Below are positions 17,198 through 26,523 of a stretch of DNA of 64,000 bases, piece by piece. Under the pieces are notes generated by a model that worked only from the letters and a program-made list of their open reading frames with translations, had not been told where the DNA came from and made no database searches. A program made the translations under genes and the position numbers. Position 1 is the first letter of the stretch. Each line of letters opens with the position of its first letter. The DNA is from Prevotella sp. 10(H) (GTDB lineage Bacteria; Bacteroidota; Bacteroidia; Bacteroidales; Dysgonomonadaceae). The stretch spans positions 310,001 to 374,000 of the forward strand of contig NZ_JOMI01000003.1 of NCBI RefSeq assembly GCF_000711235.1, written 5' to 3'.

Positions 17198-17962
17198 TTA
17201 TACTAATGTGACCTCTATTTCCCTTTCCCTTATCATATCTATAATATGGGCCGGAGCATTCGTATCGGTTATTATATGATGGATTTTATTAATATCGCAT
17301 ATTTTGCAGAAACCACGTTTGCCGAATTTCGATGAATCGGTTAGTACAATGATTTTCTGCGCTGCGTCTATCATTTGCTGATTGATGCGTGCTTCGCTCA
17401 TATCGCTGGTTGTAAGCCCGTAGTCGAGGTCTATCCCGTCTACCCCTAGGAAAAGCTTGTTGCAGGAAAGGCTTTGCAGTATATTTTCCGCATAGTGTCC
17501 TATTACCGAAACGGAGTTCTTCCGCATATTTCCTCCCAGTTGTATGACTTCTATATTAGGGTTGTAGCAAAGCGTAAGAGATACTTTTACAGATGAAGTA
17601 ATTACCGTAATATTCTGCTCAACATCTATTTCATCGGCAAAGGTGAGCAGTGTTGTGCCTGAAGCAATAATTATTTTATCATTCGGTTCCAGCAGGCTGT
17701 TGGCCGCTTTCGCAATCCGTAGTTTTTCTTCTATCTGTATTTTTTCTTTTACATCGATATGCTTGTCTGCAATGATGGAACTTAGGCTGCTGGCACTACC
17801 GTGGTTACGATATAGCATCTTTTTGCTTTCGAGATATTTTAAATCTTTTCGAATCGTAACTTCCGAAACTTCCAATTGCTTACTTAACTCCTGCACTTTG
17901 ACATACCCGTCTTGTTTCAGTTGCTCCAGTATGTGCTTATGTCTTTTTGCAATATTTCCCAT
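17198..17962 (-). CDS. glpR: DeoR family regulator, probable GlpR
   Basis: A 254-residue DeoR-type repressor: N-terminal winged helix (KRHKHILEQLKQDGYVKVQELSKQL in parts, with VSEVTIRKDLKYLE as recognition helix, about 28-45) and a C-terminal DeoR sugar-phosphate sensor domain (SGTTLLTFAD, then LGGNMRKNS, GVDGIDLDYGLT, TDSSKFGKRGF). Such proteins release DNA on binding a phosphorylated sugar. Its divergent position to glpD makes glycerol 3-phosphate the likely effector and glp genes the likely targets, which is inference from context. A leftward CAAAGATA (-7) lies at 17991-17998. Confidence 0.85.
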   Translation of the reverse strand: MGNIAKRHKHILEQLKQDGYVKVQELSKQLEVSEVTIRKDLKYLESKKMLYRNHGSASSLSSIIADKHIDVKEKIQIEEKLRIAKAANSLLEPNDKIIIASGTTLLTFADEIDVEQNITVITSSVKVSLTLCYNPNIEVIQLGGNMRKNSVSVIGHYAENILQSLSCNKLFLGVDGIDLDYGLTTSDMSEARINQQMIDAAQKIIVLTDSSKFGKRGFCKICDINKIHHIITDTNAPAHIIDMIREREIEVTLV

Positions 17963-18128
17963 ATCAGCTATGTATTATAGTTCCTGTTTGCAAAGATAGG
18001 AAAATAATCAGGAAAGTATTATTGCGCACGGTGAAACTTTTTCGCGTAAATCATTGTTATTATAATAAAATCTCCCCTTTATTCAATAATTAACCTGTCA
18101 GAATTACTTTTGATTTCGGTTGATATGG

Positions 18129-18185
18129 TTTCGAATAATTTCGTTTTATTTTTATTTTATCAATAAAAAGTTTCGAAATTATTTG
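18129..18185. promoter_or_regulatory. Candidate GlpR operator pair
   Basis: TTTCGAATAATTTCG (18129-18143) and TTTCGAAATTATTTG (18171-18185) share AATAATTTCG in inverted orientation, 27 bp apart. The right copy overlaps the -33 box of glpD, as expected of a repressor site. Assignment to GlpR is inference. Confidence 0.5.
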
Positions 18186-18212
18186 TTTATTCCAAATACA
18201 TAATTATCTTTG
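18182..18212 (+). promoter_or_regulatory. Promoter of glpD
   Basis: TTTG (18182-18185), 19-base spacer, TATCTTTG (18205-18212): a perfect match to the Bacteroidota consensus, 23 bp before the glpD start. Confidence 0.75.
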
Positions 18213-18235
18213 CAATAAGTAAAAACATATTTATT

Positions 18236-19828
18236 ATGGATCGAAATAGTTATATAAGGCAAATAGCCGATGCATCCGTTGTTTGGGATTTTGTTATAGT
18301 AGGTGGCGGAGCTACAGGGCTTGGCTCAGCTGTAGATGCTGCTTCACGCGGTTTTAAAGTAGTATTGGTCGAGCAGGCAGATTTTACAAAAGCAACATCG
18401 AGCCGCAGTACAAAACTCGTGCATGGCGGAGTCCGTTATCTTGCACAGGGGGATGTAGGGCTTGTAATAGAAGCTTTGCGGGAAAGAGGATTGATGAAGA
18501 AAAATGCACCGCATCTTGTCAAAGACCAGCGTTTTATCATCGGTAACTATAAATGGTGGGAAAAACCGTTTTACACTATCGGCCTTACTGTTTATGATAT
18601 ATTAGCCGGCAAACGAGGCTTGGGCCGTTCGCTGCCGATGAGCAAGAAATCGGTCGAGCAGGAAATCCCTCAGATATCCACTAACGGATTGCGGGGTGGG
18701 GTAGTATATCACGACGGGCAATTCGACGATTCGCGCATGGCTATCAATCTTCTGCAAACTGCGATAGAGCAGGGAGCAGTTGCTGCCAATTATGTGAAAG
18801 TAACAGGTTTGACAAAGAATGGAGCAGGAAAAGTTTCGGGCGTTAAAGTTTTTGACGAATTAGGTAAGCAGGCATATACGCTTCACGCGAAGTCTGTGAT
18901 AAATGCTACCGGAATATTCGTGGACGATCTGATGAAAATGGATGCTCCTGAAAAAGATAATATAGTACGCCCGAGCCAAGGTGTACATCTTGTAGTAGAT
19001 AAATCTTTCCTTGGAGGTGATACGGCTATCATGGTACCAAAAACCAGCGACGGACGTGTGATGTTCGGTGTGCCTTGGCATAACAAGGTTGTTTTGGGTA
19101 CAACCGACACACCGTTGAAAGAATTTGTGTTGGAACCGCAAGCATTGGAGCAGGAAATAGAATTTATACTTAAGACTGCCGGACAGTATCTAGCCAAACA
19201 GCCGCGGCGTGAAGACGTTTTGTCTGTCTTTGCAGGCTTACGGCCTCTTGCTGCACCGAAAAAAGGAGCAGACGGACAGAAAACGAAAGAAATTTCGCGT
19301 AGTCATAAAATAGTTATTTCCGATAGCGGTCTGATAACCATAACCGGAGGGAAATGGACTACTTACCGCGATATGGCGGAAGACGTAATAAATAAAGCAT
19401 TGCAGATTGCCGACTTGCCTCACAAAGATTGCGTGACACGCGATTTGCGGATACACGGATATAAAGAAACTGTCGACAGATCGGATTTCAGCTATGTATA
19501 CGGTAGTGATTACGAAAAGATAAGACAACTGCAGGCACAACAGCCTGAACTTGCCAAAAAGCTTCATCCGCGCTTCGATTATACAGGTGCGGAGGTCGTA
19601 TGGGCGGTAAGAGAAGAAATGGCAATAACTCTTGAAGATGTTTTATCGAGAAGGTTACGCGCTACTTTCCTCGATGCACGCGCGGCAATAGATATTGCAC
19701 CTGCGGTAGCTGCAATCATGGCAAAAGAAGCCGGACATGATACTGAATGGGAAAAGATGCAGGTACAGGAATTTGTCGATCTGGCGCAGCATTACCTCTT
19801 GGTCCCTTACAAACCACATAATATATAG
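18236..19828 (+). CDS. glpD: Glycerol-3-phosphate dehydrogenase
   Basis: FAD-dependent, membrane-associated enzyme oxidising glycerol 3-phosphate to dihydroxyacetone phosphate and passing electrons to quinone. 530 residues, normal length. The FAD-binding motif GGGATG is at 23-28, followed by SSRSTKLVHGGVRYL, a GlpD/GlpO signature. The DAO domain runs to about 370 and the C-terminal DAO_C domain follows. First gene of the glpD-glpK-glpF run; 28 bp separate it from glpK. A consensus promoter and candidate operator lie upstream. Confidence 0.96.
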   Translation: MDRNSYIRQIADASVVWDFVIVGGGATGLGSAVDAASRGFKVVLVEQADFTKATSSRSTKLVHGGVRYLAQGDVGLVIEALRERGLMKKNAPHLVKDQRFIIGNYKWWEKPFYTIGLTVYDILAGKRGLGRSLPMSKKSVEQEIPQISTNGLRGGVVYHDGQFDDSRMAINLLQTAIEQGAVAANYVKVTGLTKNGAGKVSGVKVFDELGKQAYTLHAKSVINATGIFVDDLMKMDAPEKDNIVRPSQGVHLVVDKSFLGGDTAIMVPKTSDGRVMFGVPWHNKVVLGTTDTPLKEFVLEPQALEQEIEFILKTAGQYLAKQPRREDVLSVFAGLRPLAAPKKGADGQKTKEISRSHKIVISDSGLITITGGKWTTYRDMAEDVINKALQIADLPHKDCVTRDLRIHGYKETVDRSDFSYVYGSDYEKIRQLQAQQPELAKKLHPRFDYTGAEVVWAVREEMAITLEDVLSRRLRATFLDARAAIDIAPAVAAIMAKEAGHDTEWEKMQVQEFVDLAQHYLLVPYKPHNI

Positions 19829-19856
19829 AATCTTATAACCTAATTAATATCAACGC

Positions 19857-21344
19857 ATGGAAAAGTACATTTTAGCATTTGATGCAGGAACGACAAGCTC
19901 ACGGGCTATAGTTTTCGACCATACAGGTCAGATACGTTCGGTGGCGCAAAAAGAATTTCCGCAGATATTTCCTCAAAGCGGATGGGTTGAGCATGACCCG
20001 CACGAAATTTGGGCTTCACAGGCAGCTGTAGCTGCCGAGGCAATTACAAAAATAGGCATAAACGGAACGAATATTGCGGCAATCGGTATTACAAACCAAC
20101 GTGAAACGACTATCGTTTGGGATAGGGAAACCGGCGAACCGGTATACAACGCTATTGTATGGCAGGATCGCAGAACATCCGAGTATTGCGATAAATTGAA
20201 AAACGACGGGCTTTTACCTTTTATTAAAGAAAAAACAGGACTTATAGTAGATGCATATTTCAGTGCTACAAAAGTAAAATGGATTCTCGATAATGTAGAG
20301 GGAGCCAGAGAAAAAGCCGAAAAAGGGCAACTCGTATTCGGTACTGTGGATACATGGATAATATGGCGCCTTACCAGAGGTGAAGTGCATTCTACCGACG
20401 TAACGAATGCATCCCGTACAATGCTGTACAATATTCATAAATTGGAATGGGATGAAGAATTATTGAAACTTTTCGGCATACCTAAGAGTATGATGCCAAA
20501 AGTTTGTTCTTCCAGCGAAATATACGGACATACAAAAACAACCATATTCGCATCGAAAGTGCCTATTGCGGGAATAGCAGGCGATCAGCAGGCAGCTTTG
20601 TTCGGACAAATGTGCGTTGACAAAGGAATGGTAAAAAACACATACGGCACAGGGTGCTTTATCCTTATGAATACCGGAGAGGAGCCAGTTGCTTCCAAAA
20701 ATAATCTGGTAACTACAATCGCATGGCAGATAAATGGTAAAACTACCTATGCGCTTGAAGGAAGTATCTTCGTAGGCGGTGCGATCGTACAGTGGTTGCG
20801 CGACGGGCTGAAGGTTATCAATTCATCATCGGAAGTAGAGCAATTGGCCATGCAGGTGCCCGATAGCGGCGATGTATACTTTGTTCCTGCACTTACAGGA
20901 CTTGGAGCACCATACTGGGATCAATATGCCCGTGGAACTATTGTGGGGATATCGAGGGGTACAACAGCCGCTCATATTGCCCGTGCAGCCCTTGAAGGTA
21001 TCGCTTACCAGACAATGGATGTTGTAAATGCCATGATATTGGATGCAGGGCTTGGCCTCAAAGAACTAAGGGTTGATGGCGGCGCAGCAAAAAACGATCT
21101 GCTTATGCAGTTTCAGGCAAATGTTTTAGGTGAAACGGTTATTCGCCCGCAAACAACAGAAACCACAGCCTTGGGTGCTGCGTATCTTGCCGGACTGGCT
21201 GTCGGATTTTGGGAAAATCTAGAAGAAGTGAAAAAGCAGTGGCATGTAGATACACGCTTCAAGCCTGATCCGAAAATAGACATGCACCTCGCTAAACGTA
21301 AATGGTCGGAGGCCATATACAGGGCGCAGTCTTGGATTAAATAG
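19857..21344 (+). CDS. glpK: Glycerol kinase
   Basis: Phosphorylates glycerol with ATP to glycerol 3-phosphate, the substrate of GlpD next door. 495 residues, FGGY family; phosphate-binding GTTSSR at 11-16, substrate motif [11 protein letters not shown] near 42-52, NQRET near 81, and the C-terminal FGGY ATP motif [14 protein letters not shown]. Full length with no lesion. Co-transcribed with glpD (28 bp gap). A 12-bp perfect hairpin lies between it and glpF. Confidence 0.97.
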   Translation: MEKYILAFDAGTTSSRAIVFDHTGQIRSVAQKEFPQIFPQSGWVEHDPHEIWASQAAVAAEAITKIGINGTNIAAIGITNQRETTIVWDRETGEPVYNAIVWQDRRTSEYCDKLKNDGLLPFIKEKTGLIVDAYFSATKVKWILDNVEGAREKAEKGQLVFGTVDTWIIWRLTRGEVHSTDVTNASRTMLYNIHKLEWDEELLKLFGIPKSMMPKVCSSSEIYGHTKTTIFASKVPIAGIAGDQQAALFGQMCVDKGMVKNTYGTGCFILMNTGEEPVASKNNLVTTIAWQINGKTTYALEGSIFVGGAIVQWLRDGLKVINSSSEVEQLAMQVPDSGDVYFVPALTGLGAPYWDQYARGTIVGISRGTTAAHIARAALEGIAYQTMDVVNAMILDAGLGLKELRVDGGAAKNDLLMQFQANVLGETVIRPQTTETTALGAAYLAGLAVGFWENLEEVKKQWHVDTRFKPDPKIDMHLAKRKWSEAIYRAQSWIK

Positions 21345-21383
21345 CCATAGAAATACAACAGGATCTTAAATACTCTATATACG

Positions 21384-21420
21384 GACTTAATGAAAGTCTT
21401 TGTGAGATTTTCATTAAGTC
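21384..21420. other. Hairpin between glpK and glpF
   Basis: GACTTAATGAAA and TTTCATTAAGTC form a perfect 12-bp stem with a 13-base loop. No T-run follows, so it may be a processing or attenuation element instead of a strong terminator. Confidence 0.65.
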
Positions 21421-21479
21421 TCCAGATTCGGACAACACATATTACACAAAACTGATTAACCTTTTAATTTTTTAAGACC

Positions 21480-22178
21480 ATGGGACAGGATATTTTATTC
21501 GAATTTATAGGCACTACCATACTGATACTTTTTGGTGCGGGCGTATGTGCCAACGTTTCATTAAAGAAAACATTCGGCAATAGTTCGGGCTGGGTGGTAA
21601 TTGCTTTCGGCTGGGGTTTTGCCGTATTTGTCGGAGCCTTTATCTCGTCGCCTTATTCAGGTGCTCATCTCAATCCTGCCGTAACTATAGGTTTGGCTAT
21701 AGCAGGCAGTTTCAAAGGAAGTGTTATAGGATATATAATTGCACAGATGCTCGGCGCTATTCTGGGTGCCACACTTGTATACCTGATGTACAAGCCGCAT
21801 TTCGATGCGGAAGAAAATGCAGATGCAAAACTTAGTGTATTCTGCACGAGCCCTGCTATCAAGAATTGGTTTTCGAATTTTTTCAGTGAAGTAATCGGTA
21901 CCTTTGCATTGGTATTCGGTATACTCTATGCAGCCGGAGCGGAAATAGCCGGGCCGTTGCCTGTAGCCATACTGATTGTTGCTATCGGTATGTCGTTAGG
22001 GGGTACTACGGGCTATGCTATCAACCCTGCCCGCGACTTAGGGCCGCGTATCGCTCATGCCATATTACCAATAAAAGCCAAAAGAGACAGCAACTGGGGT
22101 TATGCATGGCTGCCGGTAGTTGCACCAATCTGCGGCGGAGCACTTGCGGCTTTGGCTTACATTGCTCTTAATGCTTAA
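21480..22178 (+). CDS. glpF: Glycerol facilitator (MIP family)
   Basis: Aquaglyceroporin in the inner membrane, 232 residues, six membrane helices and two half-helices. Both NPA boxes are intact: HLNPAVT (NPA 65-67) and INPARDLGPR (NPA 182-184). The Asp right after the second NPAR (D186) is a mark of glycerol channels over strict aquaporins. It follows glpK by 135 bp across a hairpin, so its expression may differ from glpDK. It supplies glycerol to GlpK. Confidence 0.94.
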   Translation: MGQDILFEFIGTTILILFGAGVCANVSLKKTFGNSSGWVVIAFGWGFAVFVGAFISSPYSGAHLNPAVTIGLAIAGSFKGSVIGYIIAQMLGAILGATLVYLMYKPHFDAEENADAKLSVFCTSPAIKNWFSNFFSEVIGTFALVFGILYAAGAEIAGPLPVAILIVAIGMSLGGTTGYAINPARDLGPRIAHAILPIKAKRDSNWGYAWLPVVAPICGGALAALAYIALNA

Positions 22179-22338
22179 GGCGCGCTTCTGAGTTAGTTAG
22201 AGTAACTATCTTCAATATATCATAATTGTTTGGTTATCATTTTCCTGTATGCTTCCATGCGTGCGGGTAGGTAACTTAGTGTCTTATTTTAAAGCTTTTA
22301 TAGTACATTTTTACTTCACAACAATAATCTTTTTGCGC

Positions 22339-23097
22339 ATGAAACACTTTAAACTATCAACTTTAGCTCTGCTATTTTGCTTATTACCATCACTCTGTTC
22401 AGTCGCTCAGAATGATGAAAAATATACTCCTATCGACTTTTCTTTACAACTGAAAAATATGCATCTCTGGCGCGGTTTGCAGGTGACCAATACGGCTTTG
22501 GGCGCAGTCGATTTACATTTCAAAGACAAATCGAACAGTTTTGCAGTCGGCTTATGGGGTGGGGCAGGATTTACGGGCGACTATCGCGAATTCGACTATT
22601 ATGTTTCGTATTCTAAGAGTGGCTTTACTGTAGCAGTATGGGATATTTATAATTTCTCTAAGGATGCTACCTATAATAACAGGCAGGTATTCAATTACAG
22701 TGCACGTGAAACAGGACATTTTATAGATATCTCCCTAGCATACCGTTTTCAGGGTAATTTCCCTTTGAATATTAGCTGGGCGACTATCTTTTTCGGTCGC
22801 GATAGGGGAGCATTAAACGAAAAAAATCTTTATTCTACCTATGTATCTATGGATTATCCTGTACTCAGAGGTAAAGTCGTGGATGTCAGCCTTGGTGTTG
22901 CAGGTGCTTTTGCACTGAATCCCGAAAAAGGTACGGATGCAAACTTCTATGCCAAAGATGCAGGCATTGTAAACATTAATATTACTGCCTCCAAAAAACT
23001 ACAGCTGGGAAGTTATACACTGCCTGTTTCAGTCATGGGAATGTTCAATCCGGCAAATAATGAGGCAAATCTGCAGATTGCATTAGATATATTTTAG
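22339..23097 (+). CDS. Outer-membrane beta-barrel protein of the glycerol locus
   Basis: A 252-residue exported protein; signal peptide ends near residue 24 (LCSVAQ). The rest is built of alternating strands with aromatic girdles (DFSLQLKNMHLWRG, FDYYVSYSKSG, VSVMGMFNP) as in small outer-membrane barrels. The C-terminal residues IALDIF end in Phe, as in many barrels. I chose the ATG at 22339; the frame extends 30 codons upstream but the extension is unlike a leader. It follows glpF on the same strand and is closed by a strong terminator, so it may be the outer-membrane route for glycerol or glycerol esters. That is inference. Confidence 0.75.
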   Translation: MKHFKLSTLALLFCLLPSLCSVAQNDEKYTPIDFSLQLKNMHLWRGLQVTNTALGAVDLHFKDKSNSFAVGLWGGAGFTGDYREFDYYVSYSKSGFTVAVWDIYNFSKDATYNNRQVFNYSARETGHFIDISLAYRFQGNFPLNISWATIFFGRDRGALNEKNLYSTYVSMDYPVLRGKVVDVSLGVAGAFALNPEKGTDANFYAKDAGIVNINITASKKLQLGSYTLPVSVMGMFNPANNEANLQIALDIF

Positions 23098-23138
23098 CCA
23101 TTCCTTTTAGTGGACATAATTATGTGTTTGCTATAAAA

Positions 23139-23172
23139 AAGAAAAGCTATCCGGTAACGGATAGCTTTTCTT
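23139..23172. terminator. Bidirectional terminator
   Basis: AAGAAAAGCTATCCG and CGGATAGCTTTTCTT form a perfect 15-bp stem with a GTAA loop, between the convergent barrel protein and aldose epimerase genes. Confidence 0.9.
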
Positions 23173-23188
23173 ACTTATAGGTGTGTAT

Positions 23189-24331
23189 TTATTTCTTCAC
23201 AGAGAATTTAAATATTGTTTCGCTCTGATATTTTTCTCCCGGACGAAGCGTAGTAGTCGGCCAGTCTTTCTTGTTAGGAGTGTCAGGATACTTTTGTGTT
23301 TCCAGACATGCAGCAGTGCGGTGTTTGTAAACAATACCTTTTTTGCCTTTGTCGGTTCCTTCCATAAAGTTGCCTGCATAGAACTGCATTCCCGGCTCGG
23401 TAGTATATACATCGAGTACAATACCTGTCTTAGGCGATTCCAGAGTGGCAGCTACCTTGCTGATATCACCGCCTGTATTCAGTACCCAGTTGTGGTCGTA
23501 ACCTTTACCGTTTACCAGCTGAGTGAAAGTAGCATCGTCAATTCTTGCGCCGATTGCAGTAGGGGTACGGAAATCCATAGGTGTGCTTTCAACAGTCAGG
23601 ATTTCACCTGTAGTCATAAATGTAGAATCTATCGGCGTATACTGATCGGCATGTATAGTAAGCAGCCAGTCTGTATTTGTAGAATTAGGATCACCATCCA
23701 TATTGAAATAGGAATGGTTTGTCAGGTTCACTACAGTAGGCTTGTCTGTTTCCGCCTCATATTTGATCTGTATAGCGTTATCTTCGCTAAGGATATAAGT
23801 AACCTTTACATTCAGATTGCCCGGGAAACCCTCTTCGCCGTCCTTAGAAAGATAAGTCAGTTCAAGTACATTGTCGGATACAAGATTTGCATCGAATACC
23901 TGAGTATCGAAGCCTCTGTTACCACCGTGCAGTGTATGCCCGAAATTATTTTTAGGCAGGTCGTATTTATTACCGTCGATTTCGAAAGTACCGTTGCCGA
24001 TACGGTTTCCGTAACGGCCGATCAATGCCCCGTAATTATTGGAAATAGTGATATAATCATGTATAGAGTCAAAGCCCAATACTACATCTTTTTTCTTTCC
24101 TTCCTTATCCGGAACCATAACAGATACTATACGGCCTCCGTAATTGGTAATGCATACTTCCATTCCGGAAGGATTGGTAAGTACATACAGATCGGTCTTC
24201 TTACCGTTCAATTCGGTTTCGAAGTTTTTCTTATCCAGACCCGATTCTGTGAGATTTCCCACAGGAGCGGTCGGGTTACAGGCTGCAAAAAGCATACCTG
24301 CTGCAATCGCTGCAAAAAACGTTTTTTTCAT
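23189..24331 (-). CDS. galM: Aldose 1-epimerase, lipoprotein form
   Basis: Interconverts alpha and beta anomers of aldoses such as galactose, glucose or arabinose. 380 residues; signal sequence with lipobox FAAC (C18), so it works in the periplasm or on the surface. Family motifs are present: NRIGNGTFEIDG, FGHTLHGGNRGFD with catalytic His, and VNLTNHSYFNM with the second His. It lies 7 bp behind the GH43 gene, hence one operon, where it would act on sugars released by the glycosidase. Confidence 0.93.
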   Translation of the reverse strand: MKKTFFAAIAAGMLFAACNPTAPVGNLTESGLDKKNFETELNGKKTDLYVLTNPSGMEVCITNYGGRIVSVMVPDKEGKKKDVVLGFDSIHDYITISNNYGALIGRYGNRIGNGTFEIDGNKYDLPKNNFGHTLHGGNRGFDTQVFDANLVSDNVLELTYLSKDGEEGFPGNLNVKVTYILSEDNAIQIKYEAETDKPTVVNLTNHSYFNMDGDPNSTNTDWLLTIHADQYTPIDSTFMTTGEILTVESTPMDFRTPTAIGARIDDATFTQLVNGKGYDHNWVLNTGGDISKVAATLESPKTGIVLDVYTTEPGMQFYAGNFMEGTDKGKKGIVYKHRTAACLETQKYPDTPNKKDWPTTTLRPGEKYQSETIFKFSVKK

Positions 24332-24338
24332 ATTCTGA

Positions 24339-25337
24339 TTATTTTAGTGGATTACTTTTTACGCCTTCAAATGTCATCTTCACAGGGACGATATGGCCAT
24401 TTTCGTCGAAAAACATTTCGTCGATACATGTTTCCCTGTCGTCGCGATGTTTTTCAGTAAGTGGGCGACGGTGATATACCATATACCATTTGTCGGACTT
24501 CGGTTCGTGGATAATAGAATTATGTCCGGCTCCTGTAGCTATACCCGCCTCTTGTTCCAGAATTGTACCGATACGTTCGAACGGACCGAACGGACTATCC
24601 GAAATAGCGTAAGCCACCTTGTAGTTAGGTCCACCCCAGCCGCCTTCCGACCAAAGGAAGTAATATTTGTCGTTTTTGATGAACATGAACGGACCTTCTA
24701 CGTAATTTTCAGGAGTCACTTCCTTATACATTGTACCGTCTTCCATCGGAACGATAGCTGTGAAATCATCGTTGAGTTTAGCTACATTACAATGTCTCCA
24801 TCCTCCGTAATATATGTAATAGCTACCGTCTTTATCTTTAAAAACATATTGGTCGATAGGTTGAGCACCGTTGTAGAACTTGTCTATAAGCGGTTTTCCG
24901 ATATGGTCTTTGAAAGGACCTTCCGGTTTGTCGGCAACAGCAACGCCTATGCCTCCGTATTCATCGTCGCTCTGTATATCATTTCCTCCAAAGAAAAGGA
25001 AATACTTGTCATCTTTCTTTAAGATGGCAGGCGCCCACAAGGCACGGTTGACCCATTTCACACCGGAAGTATCGATGACACGCTCGTGTTTTGTCCAGTT
25101 GACAAGGTCGGGCGATGAAAAGGCATCCATGAATACCTGTTTTTCATAAAGATCCGAATATGTAGGATAAATCCAGTATTTATCGTCGAAAATAATGCCT
25201 TCCGGGTCAGCATACCTTCCTTCGAATATAGGGTTGCCAGACATTTCTTTAACTTCTTCAACCGGTTGTTTGTTTTGTTTGCAGGCCTGTACCATAAAAA
25301 TGCCTGCAATGAGTAATAGTAAATAATAGTTTCTCAT
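24339..25337 (-). CDS. Glycoside hydrolase family 43 lipoprotein
   Basis: Five-bladed propeller glycosidase of GH43, mostly arabinofuranosidases, xylosidases or arabinanases. 332 residues with lipobox VQAC (C19). The catalytic base Asp is in GRYADPEGI near residue 43-46, and the general acid Glu in NYVEGPFMFI near 210. The repeated strand-turn pattern (DKYFLFFGGND, DGSYYIYYGGW, DKYYFLWSEGG) marks propeller blades. First gene of a two-gene operon with the epimerase. The exact sugar cannot be read from sequence; arabinose is plausible since a GH127 gene lies 4 kb away. Confidence 0.9.
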   Translation of the reverse strand: MRNYYLLLLIAGIFMVQACKQNKQPVEEVKEMSGNPIFEGRYADPEGIIFDDKYWIYPTYSDLYEKQVFMDAFSSPDLVNWTKHERVIDTSGVKWVNRALWAPAILKKDDKYFLFFGGNDIQSDDEYGGIGVAVADKPEGPFKDHIGKPLIDKFYNGAQPIDQYVFKDKDGSYYIYYGGWRHCNVAKLNDDFTAIVPMEDGTMYKEVTPENYVEGPFMFIKNDKYYFLWSEGGWGGPNYKVAYAISDSPFGPFERIGTILEQEAGIATGAGHNSIIHEPKSDKWYMVYHRRPLTEKHRDDRETCIDEMFFDENGHIVPVKMTFEGVKSNPLK

Positions 25338-25412
25338 GAAAAAATCACATTTTTGTTAATGACGCATAAAATTAGAAATAATTTTAATTCAATCTCTTCT
25401 ATTTTGTAATAT

Positions 25413-25443
25413 TTTGATATTTATCGTTAATAAACTACCTTTG
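25413..25443 (+). promoter_or_regulatory. Promoter of the polyprenyl synthase gene
   Basis: TTTG (25413-25416), 19-base spacer, TACCTTTG (25436-25443); consensus Bacteroidota promoter 84 bp before the start codon. Confidence 0.7.
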
Positions 25444-25527
25444 CTATGGTAAGAAGAGAATTTTTTGGTAAAAAGTCCCCATTATTAAGGAAATTGTAAT
25501 TATATAATAACTATTTGAAATAAAACG

Positions 25528-26505
25528 ATGAAATCACTATATACTTTCGATGAGGTTCTGGATATTGTAAATAATCATATTGCAGATATAAAATATACGA
25601 CTGAACCAATATCTTTATTCGAACCGATATCGTATATATTGTCTTTAGGCGGAAAACGTGTGCGTCCTGCATTATCACTGATGTCTTATAACCTCTATAA
25701 AGATGATGTGGAACGTGTAATGCCTATCGCTTTGGCTATAGAAGTGTTTCATAATTTCACACTTTTGCACGACGACCTCATGGACAAGGCGGATATGCGC
25801 AGAGGAAAGCCTACCGTACATATTAAATGGAACGATAATACGGCTGTTCTGTCCGGAGATGCGATGCTCATAGAAGCATATAAGGAAATAGCTAAGACCG
25901 AGACCGGATTTTTACCTCAGGTTCTCGATTTGTTTTCGGTAACTGCTACTGAAATCTGTTGCGGACAGCAATATGATATGGAATTTGAGAAACGCCTCGA
26001 TGTTACCATTCCCGAATATCTGGAGATGATACGCCTCAAAACTGCAGTATTGCTGGCATGCGCCTTGAAAGAGGGTGCTATTGTTGGCGGAGCTTCAGCT
26101 GAAGATGCCGACAATCTGTACGATTTCGGTATCAATGTAGGGCTGGGCTTCCAATTGCGTGACGATTTATTGGATGTATATGGAAACAGTGACAGTTTCG
26201 GGAAAAAAATCGGCGGAGATATTCTCTGTAATAAGAAGACTTTCCTGCTGATAACTGCTTTATCCGATCCGGCTGCTAAAGAAGAATTGCAGACATGGAT
26301 CAATAAAACGGACTTTGATGAAAATGAAAAAATCAAGGCTGTTACTAAAATCTATGACAACTTAGACCTGAAAAAGAAATCGGAGGATCTAATTGCCGAC
26401 TACTACGAAAAGGCGGTATCCTGCCTGAATAAAGTGGATATAAACGAGGAAAGAAAAACAGAACTACATAAATTAGCAAAAAACCTGATGTCCAGAACAT
26501 CGTAA
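25528..26505 (+). CDS. Polyprenyl diphosphate synthase
   Basis: Trans-prenyltransferase condensing isopentenyl diphosphate onto an allylic diphosphate, making a C20-C40 chain for quinones or lipids; chain length cannot be fixed. 325 residues. The first Asp-rich motif DDLMD is at 82-86, with bulky FHN upstream at 75-77, and the second, DDLLD, at 212-216, plus GGKRVRP at 41-47. First of a four-gene run (hypothetical, tatD, acyltransferase) with short spacers; the synthase is the housekeeping member. Confidence 0.93.
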   Translation: MKSLYTFDEVLDIVNNHIADIKYTTEPISLFEPISYILSLGGKRVRPALSLMSYNLYKDDVERVMPIALAIEVFHNFTLLHDDLMDKADMRRGKPTVHIKWNDNTAVLSGDAMLIEAYKEIAKTETGFLPQVLDLFSVTATEICCGQQYDMEFEKRLDVTIPEYLEMIRLKTAVLLACALKEGAIVGGASAEDADNLYDFGINVGLGFQLRDDLLDVYGNSDSFGKKIGGDILCNKKTFLLITALSDPAAKEELQTWINKTDFDENEKIKAVTKIYDNLDLKKKSEDLIADYYEKAVSCLNKVDINEERKTELHKLAKNLMSRTS

Positions 26506-26523
26506 TTTTAAACCTTAACTATT

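Noticed and set aside
23183-24460. A 425-residue open frame on the plus strand
   Set aside because: It is fully antisense to the aldose epimerase gene and the end of GH43, both with strong family motifs; its own translation is rich in Cys, Ile and Phe without domain character.
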